The position numbers were made by a program, and so were the translations under genes. The notes under the pieces are model-generated. The model searched no databases. It saw nothing but the letters and a program-made list of their open reading frames with translations, and was not told where the DNA came from. A stretch of 64,000 nucleotides of DNA from Thermothielavioides terrestris NRRL 8126 (Eukaryota; Ascomycota; Sordariomycetes; Sordariales; Chaetomiaceae): assembly GCF_000226115.1 (NCBI RefSeq), contig NC_016457.1:4712001-4776000 (forward strand), written 5' to 3'. Below are positions 33,960-47,400 of this stretch, piece by piece; the stretch's first letter is position 1; every line of letters begins with the position of its first letter.

Positions 33960-36900
33960 AATAAGCTAGATATATAGAATCCACTAGTCGTCTTTGACGG
34001 TAAATCCTTTCTATTGTACTAGATACTCGACTTTGGGTCTCTAGTTCCTCTAAGTGATACGCCGTTGTACGATTCTCTCGACTTCCTAGTGCTCGTCTCC
34101 GTCAACAATTATAGGGCTAGGGGGTTCCGCGTTATAGCCAAAGGGGTTTTTCCCCTAATCCAGCTTCTATAACTGGGAAATTAAAACTATAAGATGGACT
34201 TTCCAACTAGCTAGGAAGTCAAGTTTATAGGCGTTCCTGTCGATTTTATAGACAATCTTGAACAGTCTTGCCCACTATAGCGACTACTTTCGTTTAGGCT
34301 TTCCTAGAAGATAGTATCCGTTATATAGTCGTAGGTAAATAGTGTCTCCTACTTCGAACTCGATAGATATATGCTTATCGTTGTAACGTATCTTCGTAAT
34401 AGCATCTATATAATCGATCTATTCTGCTACTTCCTTTTAGTATTGTTGTCTAAGGATACTAATAGCTTCGGCGGAGGCAACGGTGCCCTTCTTACAATGA
34501 AGTATATCTAGGATAGAGCGTAGTTTAAAGCTATACACCAACTCGTTCAACGATCTTCCAATAGTGACTACGAATATATTGTTGAGATTGTACTACAATA
34601 TAGGGAGAAGTAGAGGCTATAGCGTTCCTAGTTTTTCTATAGCTTCTATACGGATAGCGATTTCTACTATCTAGTTCGTCCTTTCTAACTGACCGTCCGT
34701 CTAGGGATAATGGGCTATCAAGAAAAGGAGGCTAACGCCTAAGATATAAAAGATTTCTTTCTATAGGTTAGAGGTAAACTTAGTGTCTTAGTCGCTAATG
34801 ATTTGCGTTGAGAGTCCCTAATCTATATATATTAGCGCTCTAAGAATTATAATAGCCTATTCTTCTACTAACATTTTGTCGTTTCTAGCTATAAGAAGCT
34901 TCTTCTTACTAAACTTATAGATGATGATGTATATAGTGTTGAGAATCGGGTACTTCTTTATTGACTACGGTATCCCTTCGGAGGGTATAGCAGATAAACC
35001 AACGATAAAATCTATAGTGATAGTATAGAAAGGCTACAACGGTGTCCGAATTGGCTAAAGGTCTCTAGGCTTCGGTTCTCTCAAGGTCTAGTTCTCTTTG
35101 TATATAGGGTAGTGCTAAACGTACTTATATACTATCTAGCGCTTTCGATTAAACGCGAATGCCGAGAGGTTCGCTATTATATTGTCTATACCGAAGTGGT
35201 GAGTGTTGTTGTATACAACGGTAAGAATGTCTTTAATATAGCTACTAGGGATGTAAAGCTTCCTCGCTCCTTCGTAGTCGACGTAGTAGAGGAGACTGTC
35301 CTTCAGTTTATAGGGTCCAAGCTATAGCTTTCGGTACTACTTTTTTTATAGCTCTCCTTCTCGCTTTTTACATTCTCTCTGTTTAGCGATCTTCTTAGCT
35401 CGTTCTTCTATATTGTAGAGACTCCTAATGATCTTATTGTACTGGTGGTCGTTAGGGTAAACTATAGTCAACTTAGCTTTAAACTCGTCACTGATAACTA
35501 GTTCGAAGGTGCTAGTGTCTATAATATAGTATTCCTCGGTGTCGATCTAGGTAGTAGACCAAATGTCCTCTAGTTCGTTGGTAGCGTCTTAGGTTTCGTT
35601 AGGGGCGTCCTCTTCGAAGGTCGGTAGGCGTAACAAGGCGTTTAGCACAACGTTGAGCTTTCCTAGTATATAGAAGATATTGAGATCGAACTAGGATAGC
35701 TAGTTTATAGCGTTAACGAGCTTTAGGTTGGCCTTTACAAGGTCCATAGTAGCGAGAGATATATACTTTACAATGCCTCTAGTCGCTATATGGTCTATTA
35801 GAATGTTTATAGAGTATTAGTTTGACTATACCATTTTCCAGAGCTTCCTAACTACTTATACAATAGTGGCGACTTCTACTTCTATACTTCTATACTTCCT
35901 TTCTACGTTAGAAGTCAGATAGGACAAGAATATAATAGGCTAGATCTCGCTATTTGGGATATCTTAGCCAAGGATACTAGTGCCGTCCTATTCGCTATAG
36001 AGTTGAAAGACGATTACTCTATATCCTTTGCTACTTACGTCGAGCTTGATGAATAGCGGCTTATTAGGATAGTGATGATATAGGAAGTATTGTTTATATA
36101 GGTGTTTCTATAGTAGCCTAAAGGACTCTAGTTCCGTTGGTATAGGCTTGAATTTAACGTTCAAAGTAAATGCCTTCCTAGTATTCTTCGACTTGGCGAT
36201 AGGAAGGTCTTCGTTTACTCTCCCTTAGGCAAGGAGTTTAGTCTTATAGTCCTATAGAGGCTACGCTTTCGCTACGTACTACGGGATGCCTTTGTATAGC
36301 TATCCGGCTATACTAAGGTACTGTTCTAAGGTCTCAAGGGTATTAAGGAACTTAAGTTTCTTAAATATAGCGATCCTATCGTTCGTCTTAGCCACTCCTT
36401 CGCCATTGACTATATAGCTAAGCAGTCTCACTGACGGGTAGGCTACAAAGGATTTTTCTACTAAAATATAAATATATACCTTGTCGAGGATATCGAGAAC
36501 CGTTTCAACGTACTTGAGGTACTCCTCTATATTCTTACTAGCGATAATGATATCGTCGATATAGGCGTATACAAAGTGCTTATACTTATAGAATAAGTGG
36601 TCTATAAAGCGCTATACGAAAGCTAGCGAGTTTTTAAATCCTATTAGTACAACGTTCGAGCGTTCTAAACCTCTAGGACTGATAACTACTATATAGTCAC
36701 GGTGTTCTTCTACGATTGGAAGCTGGAAGAAGAATCTAGAGGCGTCGAATACTATAAAGATCGTATTACCTATCATTATATTTATAATGTCATTTTAGTT
36801 GAGCAATGGGTATATATCCGGTACTACCAACGTATTTAGGGGCTGGAGGTCCACTATAGCTCTGCCTTTGGTTTTTCTAGCAACTATATAGTAGACTACG

Positions 36901-37980
36901 AAGACTAGGTAAGCGATAGGGGTTGGCTAGTCTATAAAGTCCATCTTTCCTTGTATATATAGTTTATTATATTCTTCGTCGACGATCGCTTAGTCTTTAG
37001 CGCTTAGTAGATAAACTTGAACGGGCTTAAGCTGATTTTACTATCTATCGATAAACGGAATTCTTATCTTCTGATCCTTTAGTATAGGGACAATGCTATA
37101 GTTATAGAAGACGTTATACTTGTCTAGCAGTGCCTTTATCTCTTCCGTATACCGTTTGTCCCTGCTATAGACGCTTACCCCTACTACTAACTTGATATAT
37201 AGGATGTCGTCTAGTCTTTCAATGCTATAGGATAGCGTATAGAACTCTTGCTTAGTGGGTAGCTTGTGCTTATCCTCTATCAGTATCTCTGTTATCGGTT
37301 CTTTACCGCTAGGCTCCTATTGCATAGTTGTTGTCATCTATATATATTTGTCGTTCGTAACGTTATCCTAGGTCTACTATATAAGGTTCTATACTATTGC
37401 CTAGATATCCTCCTTTAAGCTATACTAAAGAAGGTGTCCAATACGTTGTCCTTCGACAATGGTGATCGGGCGAGCAATGTTGTTCCTTACAACGGCTTAG
37501 TATACACTCTTCGTATCTACGATAGCGTCTAGTATACCTTCGACGTATAAAGCGAAGTAGAGCTCGCGTTTCTAGCTGCCTAGATTGTCGTCATCGGTGT
37601 CTATAGGCTTGAACGCAGTCTCGATCAAGTGTTCCATTATAGGTACGACCGTTATAGTGTTTACGGCTTTCACCTTCTGGATTGTTCTTTTCCGTTCTAC
37701 GTATACTCTTACCTTTATATTGTAAACGGACTAGAAGTAATAGGTAGATATATTGAGGTTAATCTTTACTCCGTTATAGAATATAAAGTCAGTTCCAATC
37801 AATAGTTTCGCTCCTAAGCCTTCAATGACGTTGGCTATTATAGTGAAGTGATCGTCTACGTTGGTACTATAGACGATTCCTCGGATATAGAAGTTAAACT
37901 CGACTTGCTTCTTGACTTCGGTATAGGCTCCAACGCCTTTAACAAAGTACAGCTTTATATCGATCTAGCGTAGGTTCTTA
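33960..37980 (-). pseudogene. Element II pol remnant (RT, RNase H region, integrase, chromodomain)
   Basis: Minus-strand blocks in order: an RT palm with VFDASRFFFQLPI (near 36740-36700) and HFVYAYIDDIIIA, with the Y-x-D-D motif at 36563-36552; an integrase C-terminal core motif near 34715-34685 reading HYP-stop-TDGQLERTN, where the stop is TAG in place of the usual CAG (HPQTDGQ.ER.N); and a chromodomain near 34095-33970 reading EVERIVQRR...VEYLVQ-stop-KGFTVKDD, where TAG replaces the usual TGG of the VKW/VQW motif. RT before integrase, plus a C-terminal chromodomain, defines a chromovirus. In the family the chromodomain reads H3K9-methylated nucleosomes and steers integration into heterochromatin. 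Frames are broken; no function is expected. Confidence 0.85.
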
Positions 37981-40850
37981 GCCTACTTAGAGATAAACTC
38001 CTTGTCGACGAGGTTAGCGTTGCTACTTATATCGAAGTAAACCTTGGTGCCTAGCTCGCCTAGGTTCGCGCTAATATTGATTATAAGGTATATAGCTTGC
38101 TTGTCCAATGCTTTCAGTGGCAATATATATAGCTACACTTCTATAATCTGTCCTTCGGTTAGTATAAAGTTTATATCCTTATTATTAAGCTTATCCTCGT
38201 TGTTACTAAGATCGTATTAGCGGTCTATCTAAGGTTATATAGGCTTATACTTATCTTCGTCGCTATTGTTGGCTATATACTTGAAAAGCTTACAATATAT
38301 TACGAAGACTCTGCTATAGGCGATATATTGCTAAATTCGTAGAAGCTATCGTAGTAGTTTGTTCCGACTTAGTCTAGGTTAACGAAAGGTATAATATAAG
38401 TGGTAAGAACTATCGGCTTCCTCGTCTTTCGACTCCTCGTCCTTAGCTTTAGTATCGTATTCGTCGATAAGAATATACCTAGTCTTCTTTAGCATCTTAT
38501 AGTAAAGGTTGACGTCTTTGTCGTCCCTTGTCACTATAATCTTGCTATAGTATAAGAAGGTGCTATCTTCGAACTACTTTTTATATATATATATCCGAAT
38601 CCGTTAAAGTCGTCGAGGTCGAGGTAGTCTTCCCTAGTTGCCGTTGTCGCCTCTTCTCTAGCCGTTGAACGGTTTAACTCCTCTTCTACGATCGTTGAAT
38701 AGTCAGTATCCTCTTCTATATCTAGTTGTACTATAGAAGTTTCGGTCACCGAATAGCTATACTTAGTTACTATCTCTACGTTAATTGTTTCTAGGTCGCT
38801 AGGGTTTGTCTTTGTCTCTTCTCTAAGGATCGTAGTGTCCTCTTTTGCCTCTTCCTATCTAGAAGGCTCCGCTATCCTCCTAGTCGTTTCCTCGTCCTTC
38901 GTTGTTGTACTCTATATCTACGTTGTTGGCAATAGGACCGTGGCCAATGATATAGCCCTTGGCGATGTCCTAGCGAAGCTTGTCTTTGACGATATATACT
39001 TTAGTGTCGAGGATGCTAAGGAACGTACCTATCTCCGTAGTTACATCTAGTTTAGGGTATAGCTAGTGAAGCTCTAGATAGAGGCAGTTGTATAAGCGTA
39101 TTAGACGTTGCTCCTTAGTAGTGTCTCCCTAAATGTATATATATTTAAAGTATTCTATAGTAAATTTCTAGACTAGCTTGTCTTTATAGTTGTCCTTCGC
39201 GGTATACTAGTTTTTATTTAGCTATTTCTCTGCTTTATGTCTTTTGATATCAAACTCCTTTTTCAAGCGTTTAGTCTATATTTTTATAGATATAGTCAGT
39301 GCTGCCTTTTCTATAGTAGAGAGCTACTACTTATACTATTGTAGCGCTAATTCTCGAAATAGGGTCTATATCTCTATACGTAGGGTCTCTTCTTTTGCTA
39401 GGTAGTATCTAACGACCTAATCCACCTACTTAACCCAAATGTTGACATCCCTATAGTATAGCTGCTATTTATTGTACTATAGGTCTTAGGGTTCTTTAGC
39501 CTCGTTCTCTATATTCGGCTAGAAGAGACCGGTATCCTAAATCTTCTATTTCAACATAGGTATAGCTAGTTACGAAGATATAGTGCTTCTATCCTTGGTT
39601 TCGAGCTAACGGTCTTCTACGCCTATAGCCCTATTCGCCTTTTCGATTATAATGTTCAAGTTCTCTATTATTCTAGCTATCTAGGTAAGAAAGTCCTATA
39701 TAGCGAACGTAGCTTAGATGTCTATAGCTCTAGCTGCTTGTCTAAAGGGTCTAGCTCCTTGTCCAGAAGGTCCAGCTACTTATCTATATAGTAGGCTCGA
39801 TATCTCTTAGAATAGTAAAGAGACATTAGAGTCGACCAAACTGTCTATATATTCCGTCCTAGGGTTCTAGATAACTATGTTTAGTCTAGGAAGCTCGGAT
39901 AGGTACTAGGATAGTTGGCTAGACGTCTATAGTAGCGGCTAGGGAACCTAGTCGAAAGCGCTAATCAACTAAGCTATTAGAGATAATAGGTCTTCCTCTT
40001 TAGGTTATCGGTTCTAAGGCGGTAGATCCTACGATCCTCTTAGCGGTACTTAGTAGCGTCTACCAAGATTGTAGCTACTAACGGTATAGGTTTTACGTCC
40101 CCGTTAAAGAATAGTTGACGTGTTTTAGGGCTCTAGTTGCTCCTAGAAGGTTAGGCTTAGTAGAGTTGCTAGCTAGTTCTTAGTCGGATTACATCTAGTT
40201 CTTACTAATGTTTCTAGTAGTATAGCTAGTCCTAGTTGCTGATCGTTGGTCCTTTAAGGCTTTAAGGTCTTTAGCGGTCCTCGACTCTCTAGTGCTAAGG
40301 TCTCTAGCGTTTCTTAGGTCGAGTCCTTAGCCTTCGAGGTAGCGTCTTCGATCCTAGGGTCTAGGATAAGGTTCTTGTTGACGGCTACTCAGATTTTGCG
40401 TCTAATAGTTGCAAGGTGGGCACAAAGAATATAATTGTTGAGTATCTAAGAGGGAGGGTACTCTACGATGTACGGTGTTCCAGTGTACCGTTGGGCATAG
40501 GCGTCTTCTTCTAGTGCCTCTTCGAGTAATGTAGCGGCTTCTAGGTATTGGAGGTCTTAGGGGTTAATAGCGGTTATCCACTGGACGTTGTAGGTGACCT
40601 CGAAGTCCTTAATAAACTTGAGTGTCTGCTATACGTCCTTATAGACATTGGCGTTTATAAGGCTTGAATCCGTCTAGCTTCTAACTCTTTGCAAGTGCTT
40701 AGTACTAGAATGACGGTAGCTAGGTCGTAAACCGGTTCGTTATAGATCGTATACTCCGAAGCTTGCTCCTTTACAAAGGAGCATTATCTACCTCAGGCGT
40801 TGCTCTATACAACTTACTAGGCGTAACTCGTAATATCTCCCGATCTGAAC
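37981..40850 (-). pseudogene. Element II gag and protease remnant
   Basis: Minus strand. Near 38042-37997 the sequence VYFDISSNANLVDKEF resembles the aspartic protease start (D-[ST]-G-[SA]), with a later LLIGTDF matching the C-terminal (I/L)-L-G-x-D element. Upstream, 39400-38850 is a long charged helical region (FDIKRHKAEK, DNYKDKLVQKFT, GDTTKEQRLIRLYN) of the type found in gag capsid domains. A Glu/Asp/Thr-rich segment lies at 38749-38534. I looked for a zinc knuckle between them but could not establish one. The gag call is by position and character, not by a firm motif. Confidence 0.6.
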
Positions 40851-40880
40851 TTGGCTCCCCTCGACGGGAAGTGAACAGGT

Positions 40881-40903
40881 TCGAATCGTTAGTAGGCACC
40901 ACT
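40881..40903 (-). other. Candidate primer-binding site of element II
   Basis: Read on the minus strand, the 5' LTR ends ...TAACA, then AG, then TGGTGCCTAC. TGG 0-5 nt after the LTR is the usual start of a site complementary to a tRNA 3' CCA end. The complementary strand continues into TTCGAATC, the T-loop consensus, about 15 nt upstream of CCA. The pairing would therefore extend into the T-arm. The spacing is one nucleotide shorter than in a canonical tRNA. Confidence 0.5.
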
Positions 40904-41152
40904 TGTTATACGCCAATGGCTCTCGGTGACCATCTGACGGTAAACGTGTGAGGGTGAGAAAGATCAATGCCTCTCAGCCTCGTTAGCTGATAAGGCGGCA
41001 CTCCTGAACACTAGTATATGTCACAAAAGTATGTTGATGCAGTCTGTCTTCCTACGAAGGGGTTCCGGGTAAGGTTCCCCTTTTTAAGGGAACGCTCGTC
41101 ACCCCTGACCGCGGTGCAGTCATAGGTGCCCTTGCTATAGTTGCGTATGACA
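40904..41152 (-). repeat. Element II 5' LTR
   Basis: 249 bp; see the paired LTR at 30562-30810. It is followed on the plus strand by the target duplication GTCTT. It includes CGGTGACCATCTGACGG and a TTCCCCTTTTTAAGGGAA hairpin, both conserved in the two copies. Confidence 0.93.
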
Positions 41153-41157
41153 GTCTT

Positions 41158-42079
41158 TAATAGATCGGTTTTTCGATATCTATTTTATAGATATAGATAT
41201 TTCGCTCTTCGATATAGAAGGTATATTGTTTAGTAAAGAATAGCTAGATTATAGGATAATCTTAGACGTTATATAGTTTTTTTTTCGCTTTTACAAGGAT
41301 TGTCTTTAGATCTATCTATAGCTAGTCTTAGACTATAGTTCTACACTAAAGGAGTTCTACCGATCTAACTAGAGGGTCATTACTAACAATTGCTATTTCT
41401 AGGTTTTCCTTTACTTCGTTAGCGGAAGGCATTAGGTAATTACGATCTTCGATTAAGTCGAAGGTCGGCTCTACTACTTCGACTCCCTGTTTAAGAGCTT
41501 AGAGATATATACTAATATCTTATTAGAGGTCTAGATCGCCTTTTAGTCTATCTATAGGTTCCTTTAGATATAGCTATATAAGGAGGTTATCGTCTACTAC
41601 CTTTAGCAAAGTTTAGAATAGGAGTATAGATAGTTTGCTCTCGAGTTTATATAGGCCTTTCTTTAAGAACTCTAGCCCCGCCTTCTAGACAGATAGATGT
41701 AGTTTAGGCTACCCTAGCTTTAGCTATACTAAGGAGATAGCGAAATAGTTATATAGCGATATATATTACATTTATAGTTAGGAACTTATAGGCTAGCTCT
41801 TAGTACCTTTAAGGATTACCTACTTTGTACTAAGGTAGTCCCTTTATTACTATAGGACAATAGTAAGATGTACAAGCTCCCTCTAGACCTATTGTCTTTG
41901 ACCGAAGAGCCTATATAGCCTATAGTCTTGGAGTACAACGAAGATAAGGTGATCGAAGTCCTCTAGGCCAACAACGTATTTACATTCGATGTTCCTAGAC
42001 TTAATGACCTACCTATATATCTCTATAACCACTTTAGCGATATAGAACTTAGGATCCTAGTTATATATTTAGTAGTATT
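41158..42079 (+). pseudogene. Element I third frame, part 2: Ulp1-like C48 cysteine protease domain
   Basis: Codons starting at positions divisible by three; the first follow directly from part 1. The domain start reads E-stop-LDYRII (TAG for a usual W in WLDDxII), then NNCYFQVFLYFV. His at 41430-41432 is followed by TAG for Trp (H-W), and Asp at 41481-41483 lies in YYFDSL exactly 17 residues later, the His-Asp spacing I know for yeast Ulp1. A Gln codon turned TAG (41721) is followed six residues later by AGC (Ser, 41739) and GAA, in a GDS-E context where Ulp1 has Q-x5-C-G. The nucleophile is therefore Ser in this copy, and Gly reads Glu (one transition). The Asp-to-nucleophile gap (86) is longer than in Ulp1. 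It ends at the element III target site. The known role of C48 enzymes is cleavage of SUMO or related C-termini. Confidence 0.7.
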
Positions 42080-42465
42080 TGTAATAGCATAGCACGCTAA
42101 CCACCGTTATATAACTCGTATACAGACCTATTACATAACTATATACTTACGTGACCTCCTAAGTTGGTAGATTTATAGAATTCGAGTCGACTTCCGGATT
42201 AGGAAGGAGGGGTTGACTTACCAATAAGGAAAAACGCGCTAATAAGGCGAACCGCATCTTACCCTACAATATATAGACTTTATAGCCCTACTACAAATTG
42301 TAGCCCTACTATAAATTGTCTATATATACTACCTAAGGTATTTGAGTATAGTTTTCTACCTATATATTGATAGTTTTCCTCTCTCTCCTTAGACTTAAAG
42401 TCTTCGTCAATCGAGGATCAATTCAGCTACGAGTCATCTAGCACTTGTTTTACCTTGCTATAATA
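42080..42465 (+). repeat. Element III 5' LTR
   Basis: 386 bp, beginning TGTAATAGCATAGCACGC and ending ...GCTATAATA. It aligns without gaps to 48245-48630. Differences are transitions. Confidence 0.95.
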
Positions 42466-44450
42466 TTACTTTAAGTCTTACTACTATAGGCCTACGAAGG
42501 CGATATAATATCCAACATAGTCTTTCTCGACAAGACCAGTTTAGTTGGCTAGGGAACCCGAATCTCCGACAGAACCTTCGACTTGCCGACAATGCAGTAC
42601 AACAAGTTGGCTAGGAACCAATTGGCACCGAGGATAAACCGTCAAGTGTACAATAGGTTGCTGATAGCAAAGCAACCTCTAATCGACTAGCAGCAAGTAG
42701 TACGATTACCCTATCGAAGCGATTCAACTATATCGATCGACAAAAGAAGTCCTAAAAGAGATACAATACCGATAATAACTTATAAGATAGAGAATGTAGG
42801 TTATCCTTCTAGGCCTACCGAATAGGGCTAGAATACCTAGAAGATTAATCAAGTAGATCTCTATAAGTTCAATGTAGAAGGTAACCAAGGTATCTAAATT
42901 CGATTGAAGATTAGCGATTTAACTCTATTTAACTCTTAAACCTAAATAACTACCAACTTAATCGAAGAATATAAATTTACAAATCCTATTCTTAAGTTTT
43001 TCAACTGAATTAGCTAGATCAAGTATTTAGCTAAGGAATAGGAAACAGATTTGATTAAACGTTATCTAAGGCTTAAGAACAAATATATTACTATTGCTTA
43101 TTTCTCTTAGGATAACGAACCGATTACTCCTAAAGAGATCTAGCTATTGAGTACTAAATAGGTCGATCAATTATAAGGCAACGATCTTATTAAGATAATT
43201 CGATTAATTATTATACAATGTAATATAGCAATTGGATAGGCTATAGCTCTACGAGTCACCTATAATACGCTAGCCAATTCGATAGCAATGCTACTTACAA
43301 GGGTTTAGCAATTTAAATAAGAATAAGGCAATATCTCTAACTCTAAAGAACTTTCTACTTTATATACCTAAGTTGAGGTACTCTTATACAATAAAATAGC
43401 ATTAGAAGACAAAAGGATAGAACTCCTTAAGAAGATTGCTAATATAGTCGATCTATAGGGCTAAACTATACCTTCGACCTAAACTAAACCGATATAAACC
43501 GAGATATATACAGAGTTATATAACCTCGATCGTCTAATCCTAATAACCGAAAAGACTCCCAAATCTACGACTTATATAAAAACTACGAAGATTACCGACC
43601 CTAAGAAGTTTATCGATAGCAAAGACCTAAAGTATTTAGTCTAGAAGGTAGCTATACTTTAGAAGATCAAGGGGAACTACGAATTGTTTTTAATAGAGGA
43701 CTCGAAATTCGGATATACAATGTCTTTTATTGGTAGCAAAGCAATAGAGGCTCTTATACCCTACTTCGAGGAGAATATAGCAAAGCTAATCACCAATCTT
43801 AACAAGTTATTCGACTTCCTAGACGGATTTTATATCGATTCTACTGAACTCTGTTATATAAAGAACGATTTTACAGTCCTAAAAATAAGATCTATACCCT
43901 ACTATAAGTTCCTTACTAAGTTTGTCCACCTTACTACTAAGTCTAAAAAACCTAAAGACAAATAGAAAGAAGAATTCTATACTCGACTCTTTTAGAGCCT
44001 ATATTTCCAAATAATAAGAGACCTAGTCGATCTAAATATTAGCTTTAACGACTTTATTCGCCTTAGACACTAGTTCTCTTTACTCTAGGAGATGGCTAAG
44101 AAGGATTAGAAGGATAGAAAATCTAGTTCACTAGGATCTAGACAATCGAATAGAGGAATAGCTCCTATAAAGAAAAAAGAAAAGACCCTTTAGCCAGATA
44201 GTTTCGATAGAGGTAAAGCCAAATTAGGATCTCCTAGGCTCTCTTAGAAGGAGCGTAATGCCCTAAAAGAAGAGGGTAAGTACTTCTATTGCTAAGAGAC
44301 CGGTTATATAAAGGCGTAGTGCCTAAAATATATTGCAACTACAATTAAGAAGATAGAGGCAAACCTAGAGAAAATAACGAACTTAGTCAAAGAAAATAAG
44401 ACTAAGACTATCGAATCGGAAAACTAAGAGCCCTAAGGAAAATAGACTCT
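42466..44450 (+). pseudogene. Element III gag remnant
   Basis: Plus-strand coding-like DNA between the 5' LTR and the protease. The longest intact piece is 43684-43965 (93 codons), with ALIPYFEENIAKLITNLNK and LTKFVHLTTKSKKPKDK. A Cys-containing motif near 44283-44325 (YC-stop-ETGYIKA-stop-CLKY) fits a mutated CCHC zinc knuckle. The function would be the capsid/nucleocapsid protein. No primer-binding site is clear after the LTR. Confidence 0.65.
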
Positions 44451-47400
44451 AGCTTAGAGCTAGATATTAGGTTAGCGGCTACTTAGATAGACCTTTAGTA
44501 GCTTATAGGCGGTTAGAGTCTCTCCTTCCCCTATACATTAGCTATTAATAGAACTAGTATTACTATCATTATACTCGTTGACTTTAGAGTAAACGGATAT
44601 ACCTTTTTTAATTGAACCTATATAAAGTGAATCGCTAAGAAACTTAGTATTAAAGAAATACTACTCGAGACTCCGATCTCTATAAAAGACTTCCAAAGCT
44701 AATCTATAAACCCTATCGACTCGATCCTAAGACTCGACCTCCGAATTGATAAAAGAATATAGAAGGACACTCTATTTTTAGCCCTCGATATAGAGAAGGA
44801 GTATTAGCTATTATTAGACTAATAGTAGCTCGCTTACTACAATATTCTACTAGATATTCGTCAATATCAACTAATCTAACCTAAAGACAAATTATATAAT
44901 CTAGAATAGAATTATATCTTTAAGATTCTTTACAACTCCCTTGTTCCTAAGGTACTAAACCCTAAATACTAAAAGGATACTAAATAAAGAGACTAAACGA
45001 TAAAGCGTTAAGATTAGTGTTAGAAGGCTTAATAGTAGCTATAAATACTAAAGTATAGAGAAACACTCCTTAAACCCTTATCCAACAAATCTTACTAATT
45101 GATACAATCTACTAAAGATCTAGGAATATATCGATTAGTACAACCTAAAACAAGTCTAGGATTATATTAATCGGTACAACTTAAAGTCTCTAAAACGTAT
45201 ACCACTAGGAGCAATCTCACTGAACCCCCTAAGAAACCCCTTTAGAAGGTATTATTCGAAGGTATATAGGACAATAGCCTCTAGAAGATAGACTAGACAC
45301 TGAAGAGAGAGGAATTTATCCCCCTAAGAACCTATACTCGACCTATAATACCTAAGGAAGAGGAGGAATAGGCCACTTCCTAGGTAGAAGAAGGCGAGCA
45401 ACTATAGATTCTAAAAGACCTAATCAAAGCTATAATCATCTCTACTATAGCCTTTAATAAAATGTTCCTTAAAGGAAACTAATAAGGGAATTCTATACTA
45501 GGGTTTATTACAATTGCCTAGATCGACCGAACTATTAAAGCTAAAAAGACTAATAAACTCCTCGACGACGAGGACAAAGAGGTCTAAGCCTAAGTCGAAG
45601 AAGCGATTACAAAGTACCCTTACTTTACCGAATTTGCCAATGTATTCTTAAAAAAGGAATCTAATAAGATACTACTAAGGCGTAAATACAACTATAAAAT
45701 TGAACTTACTGGACTACTACCCTAGCGAATAAGCCCCTTATACTCCTATACTTTCAACTAGCTAGAGACTATGAAAAAGTACCTAGTTGAGAACCTATAA
45801 AAGGGTTTTATCGAGCTAAGTGCCGCCTTATATAGCTCCCCTATACTCTTCGCTATTAAAGGAGATAGGACCTAGAGATTTTATATCGACTACTAAGCCC
45901 TAAATGAGGTTACCGTCAAGGATCGCTATCTACTACCCTACATTGACGAAATCTTATAACAACTAGGAAACGCTAAAATCTTTACTAAGATCGATATCTA
46001 GTAAGCCTTCTACTAAATCCGACTTACCCCTAGAAGCGAAGACCTAACAACCTTCTAAACCTAATATAGTCAATTCCACTATAAGGTCCTGCTATTCGGC
46101 CTATATAATAGACCTACTACCTTCTAGCAATTCGTCAATTCCTAGTTCTTTAAGTACTTCGATATATTTATAACTATCTATATCAATGACCTAATTATCT
46201 ACTCTTAGAACAAAGAAAAGTACTATAAATATATACGACTTATCCTTTAGAAGCTATATAAAGCAGGTCTCTAGACGGACATCAAGAAATATAAATTCTA
46301 TACTACCGAAACCAAGTTCCTTAGGTTTATCGTTAGCACTGAAGGCGTCTAAGTAGACCTAAAGAAGATTAAGACAGTAGTTTCTTAGGACCGACCTACT
46401 ACTGTATAGGGAGTATAAGCCTTCCTTAGATTCTACAACTTTTATCGCTAATTTGTCTATAAGTATAGAAGGATTATATATCCCCTATAGCGTTTAACCA
46501 TCAAGGGAAAACCGTTCAAATAGACCAAAGAGTATAAGGAAGCCTTCTAAGAACTTAAAAGGCGAATAACCAACACCCTACTCCTTAAATACTACGATCC
46601 TACCAAAGAGAGCTAAATCGAAGTCGATATATCTAGTAGAGTCGTAGCTAGAGTCTTCTAGTAGAAATACAACGATAGTTGGCACCCTATCACGTTCTTC
46701 TTAAGAACAATGTCTAGACTAGAAAGCAATTACTCTACGACAAGCCACTAGGCCTCCTCAAGCCCTTAGAAGTCCTTGCAAGACCTTGGTAGCACATTAC
46801 TATAGACTTCTATACAATGCTCTAAGACAAGTTGGGCTACAACTAAGTCTTCGTTGTAGTAGACCGCCTAGGGAAGCGTAGCTACTCGCTCCCCTGCTAT
46901 AAGACCACCATTGCCAAAGAGATAGCGCAACTCTACTACCAATATATTTAGTATACTTATAGAGCCCTAGAATCGATCACTTTAGACTAAGGCCCTCAGT
47001 TTATCTCGGTATTCTAAGACGAGTTCTATAAAATCTTTAGAATTAACCTACGCCTCTCTTCTTCAAAGTACCCCTAGACGGACGGGTAGACCGAAATTAT
47101 AAATCAATACCTCGACTAGCATCTATACCCCTTCGTTAACTATTTCTAAGACAATTGGTTAGAATTATTGTCTATAATAGATTTTACTTAAGCCATTTTA
47201 CCCTACTCGTCTACTAGCCTCGCCCTATTCGAGGTCGAGACTAGTATACTCCCCTAGATAATCTACAATTAGTAGAAGTATACTTGAGAATTTAGTAGCG
47301 CTAAAGACAAGCTTAATCGCACTAAAGTGTAGAAGATGCTCTCTAAAATCAATTCTATTATCCAATTCGCTAAAGAAAGTATATAGAAAGCCTAGGAAGC

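Larger units (their letters stand above)
30562..41152 (-). mobile_element. Ty3/gypsy chromovirus (element II), nested in element I
   Basis: 10591 bp. Two 249-bp direct LTRs (30562-30810 and 40904-41152) are flanked by a perfect 5-bp target duplication, GTCTT, at 30557-30561 and 41153-41157. Coding remnants are on the minus strand in the order gag, protease, RT, integrase, chromodomain, then a long unidentified frame. The 5' LTR is therefore the right-hand one. A candidate primer-binding site lies 2 nt inside it. No clear polypurine tract is seen next to the left LTR. Confidence 0.93.

Noticed and set aside
40800..40905. Possible tRNA gene near GGTTCGAATC...CACCA
   Set aside because: It lies directly inside an LTR at primer-binding-site distance, and the T-stem has mismatches. 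It is better explained as the element II primer-binding site.
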